Shown here: positions 24,386 to 32,874 of the stretch, in pieces
Layout of the letters: each line of letters opens with the position of its first letter
Numbering within the stretch: position 1 is the first letter of the stretch
NCBI RefSeq assembly: GCF_004127445.1
Contig: NZ_QEXM01000050.1
Location: forward strand, 62,001-126,000
Reading direction: 5' to 3'
Origin: Streptomyces alfalfae
GTDB taxonomy: Bacteria; Actinomycetota; Actinomycetes; Streptomycetales; Streptomycetaceae
Length of the DNA stretch: 64,000 nucleotides
The notes under the pieces: generated by a model
What the model saw: only the letters and a program-made list of their open reading frames with translations
Told to the model about the DNA's origin: nothing
The model's database searches: none
Made by a program: the position numbers and the translations under genes

Positions 24386-25462
24386 ATGCGCGCAGCCGTA
24401 CTGCACGAGACAGGCCGGACCAAGCTGGAGGTCCTCGACGACGTCGAGGCGATGGGCTTCGGCCCGGGGAAGGTGAGGATCCGCGTCAGGGCCACCGGCC
24501 TGTGCCACTCCGACGTCTCCGCGATGAACGGCGTGCTGCCGCAGCCCGCCCCGTTCGTCCCGGGCCACGAGGGCGCGGGCGAGATCATCGACGTCGGCGA
24601 CGGCGTGACCGGCCTCGCCCGGGGCGACCGGGTCCTGATCTGCTGGCTCCCGGCCTGCGGTACGTGCCCCGCCTGCAAGCGCGGCCAGACCCAGCTCTGC
24701 CTCGCCGGCTTCATGAACGCGGGGACCCCGAACTTCAAGCGCCCCAGCGGTGACGTCTTCGGCTTCGCGGGCACGGGCACCTTCGCCGAGGAGGTCGTCG
24801 TCGACGCCCGGTGCGCGGTGCCGGTCCCGGACGACGTGCCCCTCGACGTCGCGGCGCTCATCGGCTGCGGCGTGACCACGGGGCTCGGCGCGGCCATCAA
24901 CACGGCCGACGTGAGCGCCGGTTCGTCGGTCGCCGTCATCGGTTGCGGCGGCGTCGGCATCGCCGCGATCCAGGGCGCCCGCGTCAAGGGGGCGGCGCAG
25001 ATCGTCGCGGTCGACCCGGTGGCCTCGCGCAGGGAGGCGGCGCTCCGCTTCGGCGCCACCGAGGCGGTCGCCCCCGAGGGCCTCGTCGACGCCAAGCAGC
25101 GCATCACCGCGGGCGACGGCTTCGACTACGTCTTCGAGGTCGTCGGCAAGTCGGCCACCGCCCGCACGGCCTACGAGGCGACCCGCCGCGGCGGCACGCT
25201 CTGCGTCGTCGGCGCCGGAGCCATGGACGACCACCTCCGGCTCAACATGTTCGAGCTGTTCTTCGACGAGAAGCGCATCCTGCCCTCCCTGTACGGCGGC
25301 GGCGACGTCCTGCGGTCGTACGAGCGGGCCATCGCGCTCTGGCGCGCGGACCGCATCGACCTCCAGAGCATGATCACCCACCGCGTGCGCCTCACCGAGA
25401 TCAACGAGGCCCTGGAACAGATGCGCACGGGAACGGCCCTGCGCACCTGCATAGAGATCTGA
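24386..25462 (+). CDS. Zinc-dependent alcohol dehydrogenase
   Basis: 358-residue medium-chain dehydrogenase. The catalytic zinc ligands Cys and His-Glu are in GLCHSDVSAM and VPGHEGAGEI, and four structural-zinc cysteines are in CGTCPACKRGQTQLC. The NAD site is VAVIGCGGVGIAAIQGA. Length and LNMFELFFDEKRILPSLYGGG fit class III-like bacterial enzymes. A good ribosome site (GAGAGGAG) precedes the ATG. It lies between the MaoC hydratase and the Hsd4A-like SDR; a steroid- or terpenoid-derived alcohol is a plausible substrate. Confidence 0.9.
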   Translation: MRAAVLHETGRTKLEVLDDVEAMGFGPGKVRIRVRATGLCHSDVSAMNGVLPQPAPFVPGHEGAGEIIDVGDGVTGLARGDRVLICWLPACGTCPACKRGQTQLCLAGFMNAGTPNFKRPSGDVFGFAGTGTFAEEVVVDARCAVPVPDDVPLDVAALIGCGVTTGLGAAINTADVSAGSSVAVIGCGGVGIAAIQGARVKGAAQIVAVDPVASRREAALRFGATEAVAPEGLVDAKQRITAGDGFDYVFEVVGKSATARTAYEATRRGGTLCVVGAGAMDDHLRLNMFELFFDEKRILPSLYGGGDVLRSYERAIALWRADRIDLQSMITHRVRLTEINEALEQMRTGTALRTCIEI

Positions 25463-25559
25463 GCGAACGAGCGAACCGCGCGGGCCGAGCGGTCTGCGTG
25501 AACCGAGCGATCCGCCGCACGTTCCGACCCGCGATCCGATTCGCCCCGGAGGGAATGCG

Positions 25560-26498
25560 ATGTCACTGCCACTTGAGGGCCTTTCCGCCGTCGTCACCGG
25601 CGCGGGCCGCGGGCTGGGCCGCGCCGAGGCCCTGGAACTGGCCGGGCTCGGCGCGAGCGTCGTCGTCAACGACTTCGGTCAGCCGGGGCGCGACGGCTCG
25701 GGCGAGGCCTCGGCGGCGCCCGCCGAGGAGGTCGCCGCCGAGATCCGCGCCGCGGGCGGCCGGGCCACCGCCCACACCGGGGACGTGGCGGACCACGAGC
25801 AGGCCCGCGCGCTCATCGGGACGGCCGTCGAGACGTACGGCAAGCTCGACATCCTGGTCAACAACGCGGGCATCCTGCGTGACCGCATGATCTTCTCGAT
25901 GACGGAGGCCGAGTGGGACGCGGTCATCCGCGTCCACCTCAAGGGCCACTTCAACACCATCCGCTTCGCCTCCGCCCACTGGCGCGAGCGCTCCAAGGCC
26001 GCGGGCGGCCCGGTGTACGGGCGGATCGTCAACACGTCGTCGGAGGCCTACCTCGCGGGCTCGGCCGGCCAGCCCAACTACGCGGCGGCCAAGGGCGGCG
26101 TCGTCGGCCTGACGACGTCGACCGCCCTGGCGCTGGCCAAGTACGGCGTGACGGCCAACGTCATCTGCCCCCGCGCACGGACGCGGATGACCGAGGACGT
26201 CTTCCAGGGCTTCCAGGAGCCGTCCGAGGGCCGACTCGACCCGCTGGCCCCCGAGCACGTCGCCCCGCTGGTCGGCTACCTCGCCTCGCCCGCGGCGGCC
26301 GAGGTGAGCGGCCAGCTGCTCGTCGTCCACGGCGGCATGGTCGCGCTCATGGAGCGTCCGAAGGTGGCGGCGAAGTTCGACGCCCCCGAGGACGCCTCGC
26401 TCACGTACGCCGACCTGGACAAGCTGCTCACCCCGTACTACGCCGAGCACCCCCAGGGCTTCGCGGCGACGGAAGTGCTGGCGTTGCGGCGTGGCTGA
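25560..26498 (+). CDS. Hsd4A-like short-chain dehydrogenase/reductase
   Basis: 312-residue SDR. The cofactor motif is VVTGAGRGLGRAEALELAGLG, followed by VVVNDFG, and the NNAG motif is in LVNNAGILRDRM. The catalytic site is NTSSEAYLAGSAGQPNYAAAKGG (Ser, Tyr, Lys). Together with VICPRARTRMTEDVF and the long C-terminal extension, this is very like mycobacterial Hsd4A (17-beta-hydroxysteroid/3-hydroxyacyl-CoA dehydrogenase), as I recall it. With the MaoC protein it would perform the hydration and oxidation steps of side-chain beta-oxidation. GGAGGGAAT precedes the ATG. Third gene of the set, followed by a strong terminator. Confidence 0.88.
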   Translation: MSLPLEGLSAVVTGAGRGLGRAEALELAGLGASVVVNDFGQPGRDGSGEASAAPAEEVAAEIRAAGGRATAHTGDVADHEQARALIGTAVETYGKLDILVNNAGILRDRMIFSMTEAEWDAVIRVHLKGHFNTIRFASAHWRERSKAAGGPVYGRIVNTSSEAYLAGSAGQPNYAAAKGGVVGLTTSTALALAKYGVTANVICPRARTRMTEDVFQGFQEPSEGRLDPLAPEHVAPLVGYLASPAAAEVSGQLLVVHGGMVALMERPKVAAKFDAPEDASLTYADLDKLLTPYYAEHPQGFAATEVLALRRG

Positions 26499-26511
26499 CG
26501 GGGATGCGGAA

Positions 26512-26556
26512 AAGTCCCGCCCCTACGCCGCTTCTGGCAGCGCAGGGGCGGGACTT
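26512..26556. terminator. Bidirectional terminator
   Basis: AAGTCCCGCCCCT and AGGGGCGGGACTT form a perfect 13-base stem around a 19-base loop, between the SDR (plus) and a small minus-strand ORF. Confidence 0.82.
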
Positions 26557-26565
26557 CTCCCGTGA

Positions 26566-26763
26566 TCACGCCCCCGGGTGCGCCGCCTGCCTGCGGTGGC
26601 GGCCCCTGGGGGAGGTGGCCTCGTCGTGCTCGGCCACCGGGCCCCGGTGCTTGCCCGCGCCCGAGGTGGCAGTGGCGGTCGTGCCCTGCGCGGCCCCGGT
26701 CGTGGTCGCCGCGTGCTGCGGCTCGGTGTCCCAGTGGGTCTCCGTACCCGTCTCGGTCGACAT
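26566..26763 (-). CDS. Small hydrophilic protein, 65 residues
   Basis: Open frame starting MSTETGTETHWDTEPQH, rich in Thr, Ala, Gly and His, ending in a basic GRHRRQAAHPGA stretch. It lies alone in the 313-base gap between the SDR and the next minus gene, and ends against the bidirectional terminator, which supports a real transcript. No family recognised; it is likely disordered. Confidence 0.45.
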   Translation of the reverse strand: MSTETGTETHWDTEPQHAATTTGAAQGTTATATSGAGKHRGPVAEHDEATSPRGRHRRQAAHPGA

Positions 26764-26811
26764 CTTGTACCCATCACCCCGTATGAAGATCGTTCGTACA
26801 GCCGGGCGAGT

Positions 26812-27873
26812 CTAACCGGCCGCGACCCGACCGCCCAGAGGTGCCTGCTGCAGCGGTACGGGCCGTGCCGGGGGCGGCTCCGACGGCTCGGCGCGGGGGG
26901 TCCGCGGCGGCGTCTCGCCGGTGGGTACGGGGAGGCGCGCGACGCCGCAGGGCACGGCGCTCGTCGAGTAGGGGAGGAGCAGCACGCCGTCGCGCGTCCA
27001 GCGGCCCGTGCCCGCCAACCAGCCCTGTGGCGCGGGGAGTTGCCGCATGCCGCGCACCGCCGGGCGCCACAGGCCGAGCCAGGTGCCCGCCGCGCCGTCG
27101 ATCCGCAGCGCCACCGCGCACCGCTCGGGGAGCAGCGTCTGCCCCGGCTGGATCGCGAACGGCGTGACGGCGCAGTCGGCGAGCCGCAGCGACTCCGGGA
27201 AGCGGACGGGGAGGGCGGAGCCGAGGACGCCCCAGCCGAGGCGGTCGTGGCCCGGGGCGTTGGAGCGGATCAGGAGCAGGCCGCTGTCGGCGTCGGCGAG
27301 CAGCAGCCGGTCGTCGCTCTCCTCCGTGATCTGGAGGAGCGGAGACACCTCGCCGCCCCGCGCCAGATCGACCGTGACGGTCTTCACGCGGCCGTCCGCC
27401 TCCCGGTCGAGGGCCAGCATCCGCCCCGTACGGTCCAGCCAGACACCGCCCGAGCAGCGCCCCGGCACCTCCGCGACGTGCTCGGGGCCGAAGGAGCCGC
27501 CCGCCACCAGCCACACGTCCGTGGTGTGGGCGCCGACGGCGACGGCGTAGGCACGCTCGCCGTCCGGTGAGGGTGGCAGCAGGGTCAGGTCGCCCGCGCA
27601 CTCCACCGCGCCCAGCGGGATCTCGCCGGTCGCCGGGCCACTCGGGTAGAGCAGCGCGAACAGGTGCCGCCCGGCCGACGGGCGGTGGACGAGGACACGG
27701 CCGTCGCCCATCGGCAGCACCTCGGTGCCCGGCTCCTCGGGCTGGCGGCCGGCGAGCGGCACCGCGTAGGGCTCGGGGGAGTCGAGTGTCCAGCGCTCGG
27801 GGAACCAGGACTCGCCCCTGCGGGCCAGCCTCGCCGCGTACCCGCCGTCCACCGTGATCGTTGCCGCAGTCAT
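26812..27873 (-). CDS. Unrecognised 353-residue protein, probable beta-rich repeat fold
   Basis: Starts MTAATITVDGG at 27873 behind GGAGGTGGC. The chain has repeated beta-strand blocks with GD or DG turns (EVLPMGDGRVLVHRP, DLTLLPPSPDGERAYAVAVG, RMLALDREADGRVKTVTVDL, RLLLADADSGLLLIRS), which suggests a beta-propeller. The C-terminus is Pro-rich. There is no signal peptide, so it is cytoplasmic. Single gene with no operon partner. Function unknown to me. Confidence 0.75.
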   Translation of the reverse strand: MTAATITVDGGYAARLARRGESWFPERWTLDSPEPYAVPLAGRQPEEPGTEVLPMGDGRVLVHRPSAGRHLFALLYPSGPATGEIPLGAVECAGDLTLLPPSPDGERAYAVAVGAHTTDVWLVAGGSFGPEHVAEVPGRCSGGVWLDRTGRMLALDREADGRVKTVTVDLARGGEVSPLLQITEESDDRLLLADADSGLLLIRSNAPGHDRLGWGVLGSALPVRFPESLRLADCAVTPFAIQPGQTLLPERCAVALRIDGAAGTWLGLWRPAVRGMRQLPAPQGWLAGTGRWTRDGVLLLPYSTSAVPCGVARLPVPTGETPPRTPRAEPSEPPPARPVPLQQAPLGGRVAAG

Positions 27874-28118
27874 CGTCGGCGCCACCTCCGGCCCCGAAGC
27901 TAGTTTTCGCACGCGCTGACGTGGCGTGAGTGGCCGTTCGCTTCACACGGAAGGATGGAGGAGCAACGGTTCTGCCGAGGGTGGGGGTGTGGTTGTGCTG
28001 GGCGGGGGTGGGGCGGGGTGGCGCGCGGTCCGTCCGGCCCGCCCGGTCCGTCCGGTTCCGCGCGGGGCTCGTGGGGGCGTGCCTCCGCCGCGGCGCTTCA
28101 AGTAGCCGTCTGACAGCG

Positions 28119-28131
28119 GTGCGTAACGCAC
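28119..28131. promoter_or_regulatory. Palindrome GTGCGTAACGCAC upstream of Nif3 gene
   Basis: A perfect 6-base inverted repeat with a single central A, 37 bases upstream of the Nif3-like start, in an otherwise non-coding 294-base gap (27874-28167). Possible operator. Confidence 0.4.
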
Positions 28132-28167
28132 GACCTGCGGGGGTGGCGGGGAAGGTAGCCTTTCCCC

Positions 28168-29022
28168 GTGCCCCGTCTGTCTGAAGTCATCGCCGCCCTC
28201 GACGCCCTGTGGCCCGCCGGTCTGGCCGAGAGCTGGGACGCGGTCGGCACGGTCTGCGGAGACCCCGAGGCCGAGGTCTCCCGCGTCCTCTTCGCCGTCG
28301 ACCCGGTCCAGGAGATCGCCGACGAGGCGGTCCGGCTCGGAGCCCAGCTCCTGGTCACCCACCACCCGCTCTACCTGCGCGGTACGACGACCGTCTCGGC
28401 GTCCACCTTCAAGGGCCGCGTCGTGCACGACCTGATCAGGCACGATGTCGCGCTGCACGTCGCGCACACCAACGCCGACCGCGCCGACCCGGGTGTCTCC
28501 GACGCCCTGGCGGGCGCCCTCGACCTGCGCGTCGTGCGCCCCCTCGTGCCCGACCCCGCCGACAGGGACGGACGCCGCGGCCTCGGCCGGATCTGCGAAC
28601 TCGACCACCCCCTGACCCTCGCCGAGCTCGCCGAGCGCGCGGCGAAGCGGCTGCCCGCGACCGCGCAGGGCATCCGGGTCGCGGGCGACCCCGACGCGCT
28701 GATCAGGACCGTCGCGGTGAGCGGCGGCTCCGGCGACAGCCTCTTCGACGACGTGCGCGCCGCCGGCGTGGACGCCTTCCTCACCGCCGACCTGCGCCAC
28801 CACCCGGCGTCCGAGGCCCGCGAGCGCACCCCGCTCGCGCTGCTGGACGCCGCCCACTGGGCCACCGAGTGGCCCTGGTGCGAGCTGGCCGCAGCCCAGC
28901 TCGACGAGATCTCCGACCGCAACGGATGGGGACTGCGCGTCCACGTCTCGAAGACGGTCACCGACCCCTGGACCGCCCACGCGGCGTCCACCACAACCGA
29001 CACATCTGGAGCCCCCAACTGA
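28168..29022 (+). CDS. Nif3-like dinuclear metal-centre protein
   Basis: 284 residues of the NIF3/YbgI/GTP cyclohydrolase I type 2 family. Metal ligands are seen in LVTHHPLYLRG and HVAHTNADRA, and the C-terminal half has the paired FLTADLRHHPA and LLDAAHWATEW histidines and acids. Members form toroidal hexamers; the reaction is not settled. GTG start at 28168. It is followed by a zinc-ribbon gene whose start overlaps its stop, the usual pairing in Streptomyces. Confidence 0.9.
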   Translation: MPRLSEVIAALDALWPAGLAESWDAVGTVCGDPEAEVSRVLFAVDPVQEIADEAVRLGAQLLVTHHPLYLRGTTTVSASTFKGRVVHDLIRHDVALHVAHTNADRADPGVSDALAGALDLRVVRPLVPDPADRDGRRGLGRICELDHPLTLAELAERAAKRLPATAQGIRVAGDPDALIRTVAVSGGSGDSLFDDVRAAGVDAFLTADLRHHPASEARERTPLALLDAAHWATEWPWCELAAAQLDEISDRNGWGLRVHVSKTVTDPWTAHAASTTTDTSGAPN

Positions 29023-29762
29023 ACGCCGCGCCCGCCGACCAGATCCGACTGCTCGACGTCCAGGCCCTGGACGTGCGCCTGCAGCAGCTCGCGCACAAGA
29101 AGAAGTCGCTGCCCGAGCACGCCGAGATCGAGTCGCTGAACAAGGACCTCGCGCAGCTGCGCGACCTGCTCGTCGCCGCGACGACCGAGGAGAGCGACTG
29201 CGCCCGCGAGCAGACCAAGGCGGAGCAGGACGTCGACCAGGTCCGCCAGCGCGCCAACCGCGACCAGCAGCGCCTCGACTCCGGCGCCGTGACCTCGCCC
29301 AAGGACCTGGAGAACCTCCAGCGCGAGATCACCTCGCTCGCCAAGCGCCAGGGTGACCTGGAGGACGTCGTCCTGGAGGTCATGGAGCGCCGCGAGTCCG
29401 CGCAGGAGCGGGTCGCCGAGCTCACCGAGCGGGTCTCCTCGGTCCAGTCGAAGATCGACGACGCCACGGGCCGCCGCGACTCCGCGTTCCGGGAGCTGGA
29501 CGGCGAGATGGCCACGGTCACCAAGGAGCGCGAGGTCGTCGCCGGTTCCGTCCCGGCCGACCTGCTCAAGCTCTACGACAAGCTCCGCGCCCAGCAGGGC
29601 GGCGTCGGCGCGGCCAAGCTGTACCAGCGGCGCTGCGAGGGCTGCCGCCTCGAACTGAACATCACCGAGGTCAACGAAGTGAAGGCGGCCTCCCCGGACA
29701 CGGTCGTGCGGTGCGAGAACTGCCGCCGCATCCTGGTCCGCACGTCCGAGTCCGGCCTGTAG
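29019..29762 (+). CDS. Zinc-ribbon coiled-coil protein (CT398/DUF164-like), apparent CTG start
   Basis: 247 residues. Residues 10-180 are a long coiled coil of charged heptads (DLAQLRDLLVAATTEESD... ENLQREITSLAKRQ). The C-terminus is a C4 zinc ribbon, RRCEGCRLELNITEVN...VVRCENCRRILVRTSESGL. Streptomyces homologs begin MNAAPADQIRLLDVQALDVR, which aligns exactly with a CTG codon at 29019 here. No ATG, GTG or TTG occurs at that point, and GGAG stands 8 bases before it. Its stop-start overlap with Nif3 (CTGA) implies translational coupling. Role unknown; possibly RNA polymerase or chaperone related. Confidence 0.85.
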   Translation: MNAAPADQIRLLDVQALDVRLQQLAHKKKSLPEHAEIESLNKDLAQLRDLLVAATTEESDCAREQTKAEQDVDQVRQRANRDQQRLDSGAVTSPKDLENLQREITSLAKRQGDLEDVVLEVMERRESAQERVAELTERVSSVQSKIDDATGRRDSAFRELDGEMATVTKEREVVAGSVPADLLKLYDKLRAQQGGVGAAKLYQRRCEGCRLELNITEVNEVKAASPDTVVRCENCRRILVRTSESGL

Positions 29763-29774
29763 GGGCCGTGGTCC

Positions 29775-31145
29775 ATGCGTGAGTTCATCGTCGAGGCCGA
29801 CGGCGGCTCCCGGGGCAACCCGGGGCCCGCGGGCTACGGTTCCGTGGTCATCGACGCGGCCTCGGGGGAGACCCTGGCGGAGGCCGCGGAGCACATCGGC
29901 GTCGCGACGAACAACGTCGCGGAGTACAAGGGGCTCGTCGCGGGCCTGAAGGCGGCCCGCGAGCTGGACCCGGACGCCTCGGTGCACGTGCGCATGGACT
30001 CCAAGCTCGTCGTCGAGCAGATGTCGGGCCGCTGGAAGATCAAGCACCCCGACATGAAGCCGCTCGCGGCCGAGGCCGCGCGCGTCTTCCCCGCGGAGCG
30101 GGTGACGTACGAGTGGATTCCGCGCGAGCGGAACAAGCACGCGGACCGGCTCGCGAACGAGGCGATGGACGCCGGCAAGCGCGGCGAGCGGTGGTCGCCG
30201 TCGGCGTCGACGGCGGAGCTGGACGCGCGCGCGTCACGGTCGGCCGCCGACCCGACGCCCGCGGGCCCGCCCGGGGACGCGGCTGCGGGCGCGGCGAGAG
30301 CACGGGCGGCCCTCACGGCCACCCGGGGCGATGCCTCCGCGGTCGATACGGCCACGCGGAGCGACGCGCCTGCCGCGGGTACGGCCACGCGCGGCGTGGC
30401 CCCTGGCACGGGTACGGCTGCGCGGGGCGACGCACCCGTGGTCGTCCCCGCCGTGGCCGGGATCGATGCCCAGGCCGCGCGGAACGTGTCCGCGCCCCAG
30501 GTCGGCTGGGCCGCGCCCGACCTCGGCGCGCCCGCGACCTTCGTGCTGCTGCGGCACGGCGAGACCCCGCTCACGCCCGAGAAGCGGTTCTCCGGCAGCG
30601 GCGGTTCCGACCCGTCCCTGTCGGACGCGGGGCGCGAGCAGGCCGAGCGGGCCGCCGCCGCGTTCGCCGCGCGCGGCACGATACAGGCCGTCGTCTCCTC
30701 GCCGCTGAAGCGCTGCCAGGAGACCGCGCACACGGTCGCCGCCCGCCTCGGGCTCGACGTCCACCTGGAAGAGGACCTGCGCGAGGCCGACTTCGGGGTC
30801 TTCGAGGGGCTGACGTTCGCCGAGGCGCGCGCCCGGCACCCCGAGGAGCTGAACGCCTGGCTGGCCTCGCCGGAGGCGGCCCCGCCCGGCGGCGAGTCGT
30901 TCACCGCGGTCGCGCGGCGGGTCGCGGCGGCACGCGACCGGCTGACCGCCGCGTACGCGCGCCGCACGGTCCTGCTCGTCACGCACGTCACGCCGATCAA
31001 GACGCTGGTGCGCCTGGCGCTCGGCGCCCCGCCGGAGTCCATGTTCCGCATGGAACTCTCGGCGGCCTCGGTCTCCGCGGTGGCGTACTACGCCGACGGC
31101 AACGCCTCGCTGCGCCTCCTGAACGACACGTCTCACCTGCGGTAG
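29775..31145 (+). CDS. Bifunctional RNase H / histidine phosphatase
   Basis: 456 residues in two enzymes joined by a linker. Residues 1-135 are a type I RNase H, with catalytic acids in FIVEADGGSRGNPGPAG, VAEYKGL and VHVRMDSKLVVE, then NKHADRLANEAMD. Residues 250-456 are a phosphoglycerate-mutase-like acid phosphatase: the phosphohistidine motif LLRHGETPLTPEKRFSG and the second histidine in VLLVTHVTPIKTL. The fusion is known in actinobacteria (Rv2228c type), where the phosphatase part has been linked to alpha-ribazole phosphate and cobalamin synthesis. The linker carries 11-residue repeats. It lies 12 bases after the zinc-ribbon gene. Confidence 0.93.
   Translation: MREFIVEADGGSRGNPGPAGYGSVVIDAASGETLAEAAEHIGVATNNVAEYKGLVAGLKAARELDPDASVHVRMDSKLVVEQMSGRWKIKHPDMKPLAAEAARVFPAERVTYEWIPRERNKHADRLANEAMDAGKRGERWSPSASTAELDARASRSAADPTPAGPPGDAAAGAARARAALTATRGDASAVDTATRSDAPAAGTATRGVAPGTGTAARGDAPVVVPAVAGIDAQAARNVSAPQVGWAAPDLGAPATFVLLRHGETPLTPEKRFSGSGGSDPSLSDAGREQAERAAAAFAARGTIQAVVSSPLKRCQETAHTVAARLGLDVHLEEDLREADFGVFEGLTFAEARARHPEELNAWLASPEAAPPGGESFTAVARRVAAARDRLTAAYARRTVLLVTHVTPIKTLVRLALGAPPESMFRMELSAASVSAVAYYADGNASLRLLNDTSHLR
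30318..30449 (+). repeat. 33-base coding repeats in the enzyme linker
   Basis: Four 33-base units from 30318, 30351, 30384 and 30417 encode ATRGDASAVDT, ATRSDAPAAGT, ATRGVAPGTGT and AARGDAPVVVP. The repeat keeps frame and lengthens the Ala/Thr-rich hinge between RNase H and phosphatase. Confidence 0.9.
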
Positions 31146-31151
31146 CGGCTC

Positions 31152-31784
31152 TCAGCGCAGGGAGGCGGCCTCGCGGGCCAGGGACTCCACGCGGGCCCAG
31201 TCCTTGGCCGCCACGGCGTCGGCGGGGAGCATCCAGCTGCCGCCCACGCAGCCGACGTTGGGCAGCGCGAGGTACGCCGGCGCCGTCCCCGCGTTGATCC
31301 CGCCGGTCGGGCAGAAGCGGGCCTGCGGCAGCGGGGCGCCGAGCGACTTCAGGTACGCGGTGCCGCCCGCGGCCTCCGCGGGGAAGAACTTCATCTCCGT
31401 CACGCCGCGTTCGAGCAGCGCCACGACCTCGGAGGTCGTCGAGACGCCCGGCAGGAACGGCACGCCGGACCCCCGCATCGCGTCGAGCAGCGCGTCCGTC
31501 CAGCCGGGGCTGACGAGGAAGCGGGCCCCGGCCTCGACGGAGTCGGTGACGTTGCGCGGGGAGATCACGGTGCCCGCGCCGACCACCGCGTCCGGCACCT
31601 CGGCCGCGATGGCCCGGATCGCGTCGAGCGCGACGGGTGTCCGCAGGGTCACCTCGATCGCGGGCAGCCCGCCGGCCACCAGCGCGCGGGCCAGCGGCAC
31701 GGCGTCGCCGAGGTCCTCCACGACGACCACGGGGACGACGGGGGCGAGATCGAGTACGGAGGGCGCGGGCGCGGAGGAGGTCAT
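31152..31784 (-). CDS. eda: 2-dehydro-3-deoxy-phosphogluconate / 4-hydroxy-2-oxoglutarate aldolase
   Basis: 210-residue class I aldolase that splits KDPG into pyruvate and glyceraldehyde 3-phosphate. The catalytic lysine is in VTEMKFFPAEAAGG; the base Glu is in AIEVTLRTP and phosphate contacts are in CPTGGIN and GSWM. Complete family length. Convergent with the RNase H gene by 6 bases. A perfect inverted repeat 27 bases upstream may be an operator. Confidence 0.92.
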   Translation of the reverse strand: MTSSAPAPSVLDLAPVVPVVVVEDLGDAVPLARALVAGGLPAIEVTLRTPVALDAIRAIAAEVPDAVVGAGTVISPRNVTDSVEAGARFLVSPGWTDALLDAMRGSGVPFLPGVSTTSEVVALLERGVTEMKFFPAEAAGGTAYLKSLGAPLPQARFCPTGGINAGTAPAYLALPNVGCVGGSWMLPADAVAAKDWARVESLAREAASLR

Positions 31785-31810
31785 ACGGGCATCCTGCCCC
31801 TAGGGACGCA

Positions 31811-31836
31811 GCCTGCGCAAAGGGCGTTGCGCAGGC
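31811..31836 (-). promoter_or_regulatory. Perfect inverted repeat GCCTGCGCAA-N6-TTGCGCAGGC
   Basis: Ten-base arms around AGGGCG, 27-52 bases upstream of the eda start and 46 bases downstream of the yaaA stop. It can be the eda operator or a terminator for yaaA; the sequence does not decide. Confidence 0.6.
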
Positions 31837-31881
31837 CGCAACGGGAGAGGGTGCGGGCGCCGGTCCCGTCCCGGGCGAGCC

Positions 31882-32682
31882 CTAGTGGATCTCCCGCACC
31901 ACCACGTCGAGCGCCCACGGCCTGCCCGGCTTCGTCGGGGCCTCGGCCTCCACCACGTGCCCCAGGTCCCGCAGCGCCTCCACCAACTCGGCGGGGTCCT
32001 TGGGCCGGACGCCGGTGGTCAGCAGGGACCGGACGATGCGCCCCTTGGTCGCCTTGTTGAAGTGGGAGACCACCGACCGCTTCTCGACCCCGTCGAACAG
32101 CTGCGCGTGCAGCACCCGCACGGTCGCCGTCCGCCCCGCCACCTCGCCCTTCGGCTTCCACGCCGCCGCGTACGCCGACGACCGCAGGTCGAGCACGAGC
32201 CCGTCGCCCGCCGCCTCCGGCATCACGGAGGCCATCGGCGTCCGCCAGTACGCGCCGAGCGCCCCGAGACCCGGCAGCTTCACGCCCATCGAGCAGCGGT
32301 AGGAGGGGATCTTGTCGCCCACCCCGACCGCGCCCCACAGCCCGGAGAAGACGAGCAGCGAACGCCCCGCGCGCCGCTTGGCCGCGGCGTCGAGCGAGGC
32401 CAGGTCCAGGGCGTCGTACAGGACCCCCGTGTAGATCTCCCCGGCGGGCCGCGCGCCGGCCGTGCGCAGCCCGGCGTTCTTCGCCACTTCGCCCCGCAGG
32501 CCCTCGCTCAGCCCCAGCACGGCCCGCGCCTTCTCCTCGTCGGCGGAGCACAGCTCGACCAGCTCGTCGAGCACCGCCCGCCGCGCCTCGGCGAGCCCCG
32601 GCAGCGACAGCGACTCGGGCTTGAGCGGGGCGCCCCGCCCGGACGGGGCCTTGCCTTCGGACGGCGGCAGCAGGACGAGCAC
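31882..32682 (-). CDS. yaaA: Peroxide stress protein YaaA
   Basis: 266-residue YaaA/DUF328 protein, associated with limiting free iron and DNA damage under peroxide. The family signature MLVLLPPSEGKAPSGRGAPL opens the chain; SGLWGAVGVGDKIPSYRCSMG and SHFNKATKGRIVRSLLTTG complete the conserved DNA-binding face. A GTG start is used. Single gene; no regulator site recognised apart from GC repeats upstream. Confidence 0.9.
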   Translation of the reverse strand: MLVLLPPSEGKAPSGRGAPLKPESLSLPGLAEARRAVLDELVELCSADEEKARAVLGLSEGLRGEVAKNAGLRTAGARPAGEIYTGVLYDALDLASLDAAAKRRAGRSLLVFSGLWGAVGVGDKIPSYRCSMGVKLPGLGALGAYWRTPMASVMPEAAGDGLVLDLRSSAYAAAWKPKGEVAGRTATVRVLHAQLFDGVEKRSVVSHFNKATKGRIVRSLLTTGVRPKDPAELVEALRDLGHVVEAEAPTKPGRPWALDVVVREIH

Positions 32683-32738
32683 GATCGGACTCCTTCAGCG
32701 GTACGAGGGGAGGGGTGCGGCCCCCGCGAAAGGGTACG

Positions 32739-32840
32739 GGGTGCGCGTCCCCGGGCCGGGACACGCGGGCGGGGCGCGGGGCCCCCGGGCCGGGACACGC
32801 GGGCGTGCGCGGGGCCCCGGGTGCGCGTCCCGGTACGGGG
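32739..32840. repeat. GC-rich tandem repeat, about 34-base unit
   Basis: GGGCCGGGACACGCGGGCG occurs from 32753 and again from 32787, each followed by a GCGCGGGGCCCC run; GGTGCGCGTCCC flanks the block on both sides. It lies in the spacer between divergent yaaA and the RNB ribonuclease. Confidence 0.75.
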
Positions 32841-32874
32841 TGCCGAGTCGGGCCGGCGGTCATACGCTCGGTCC

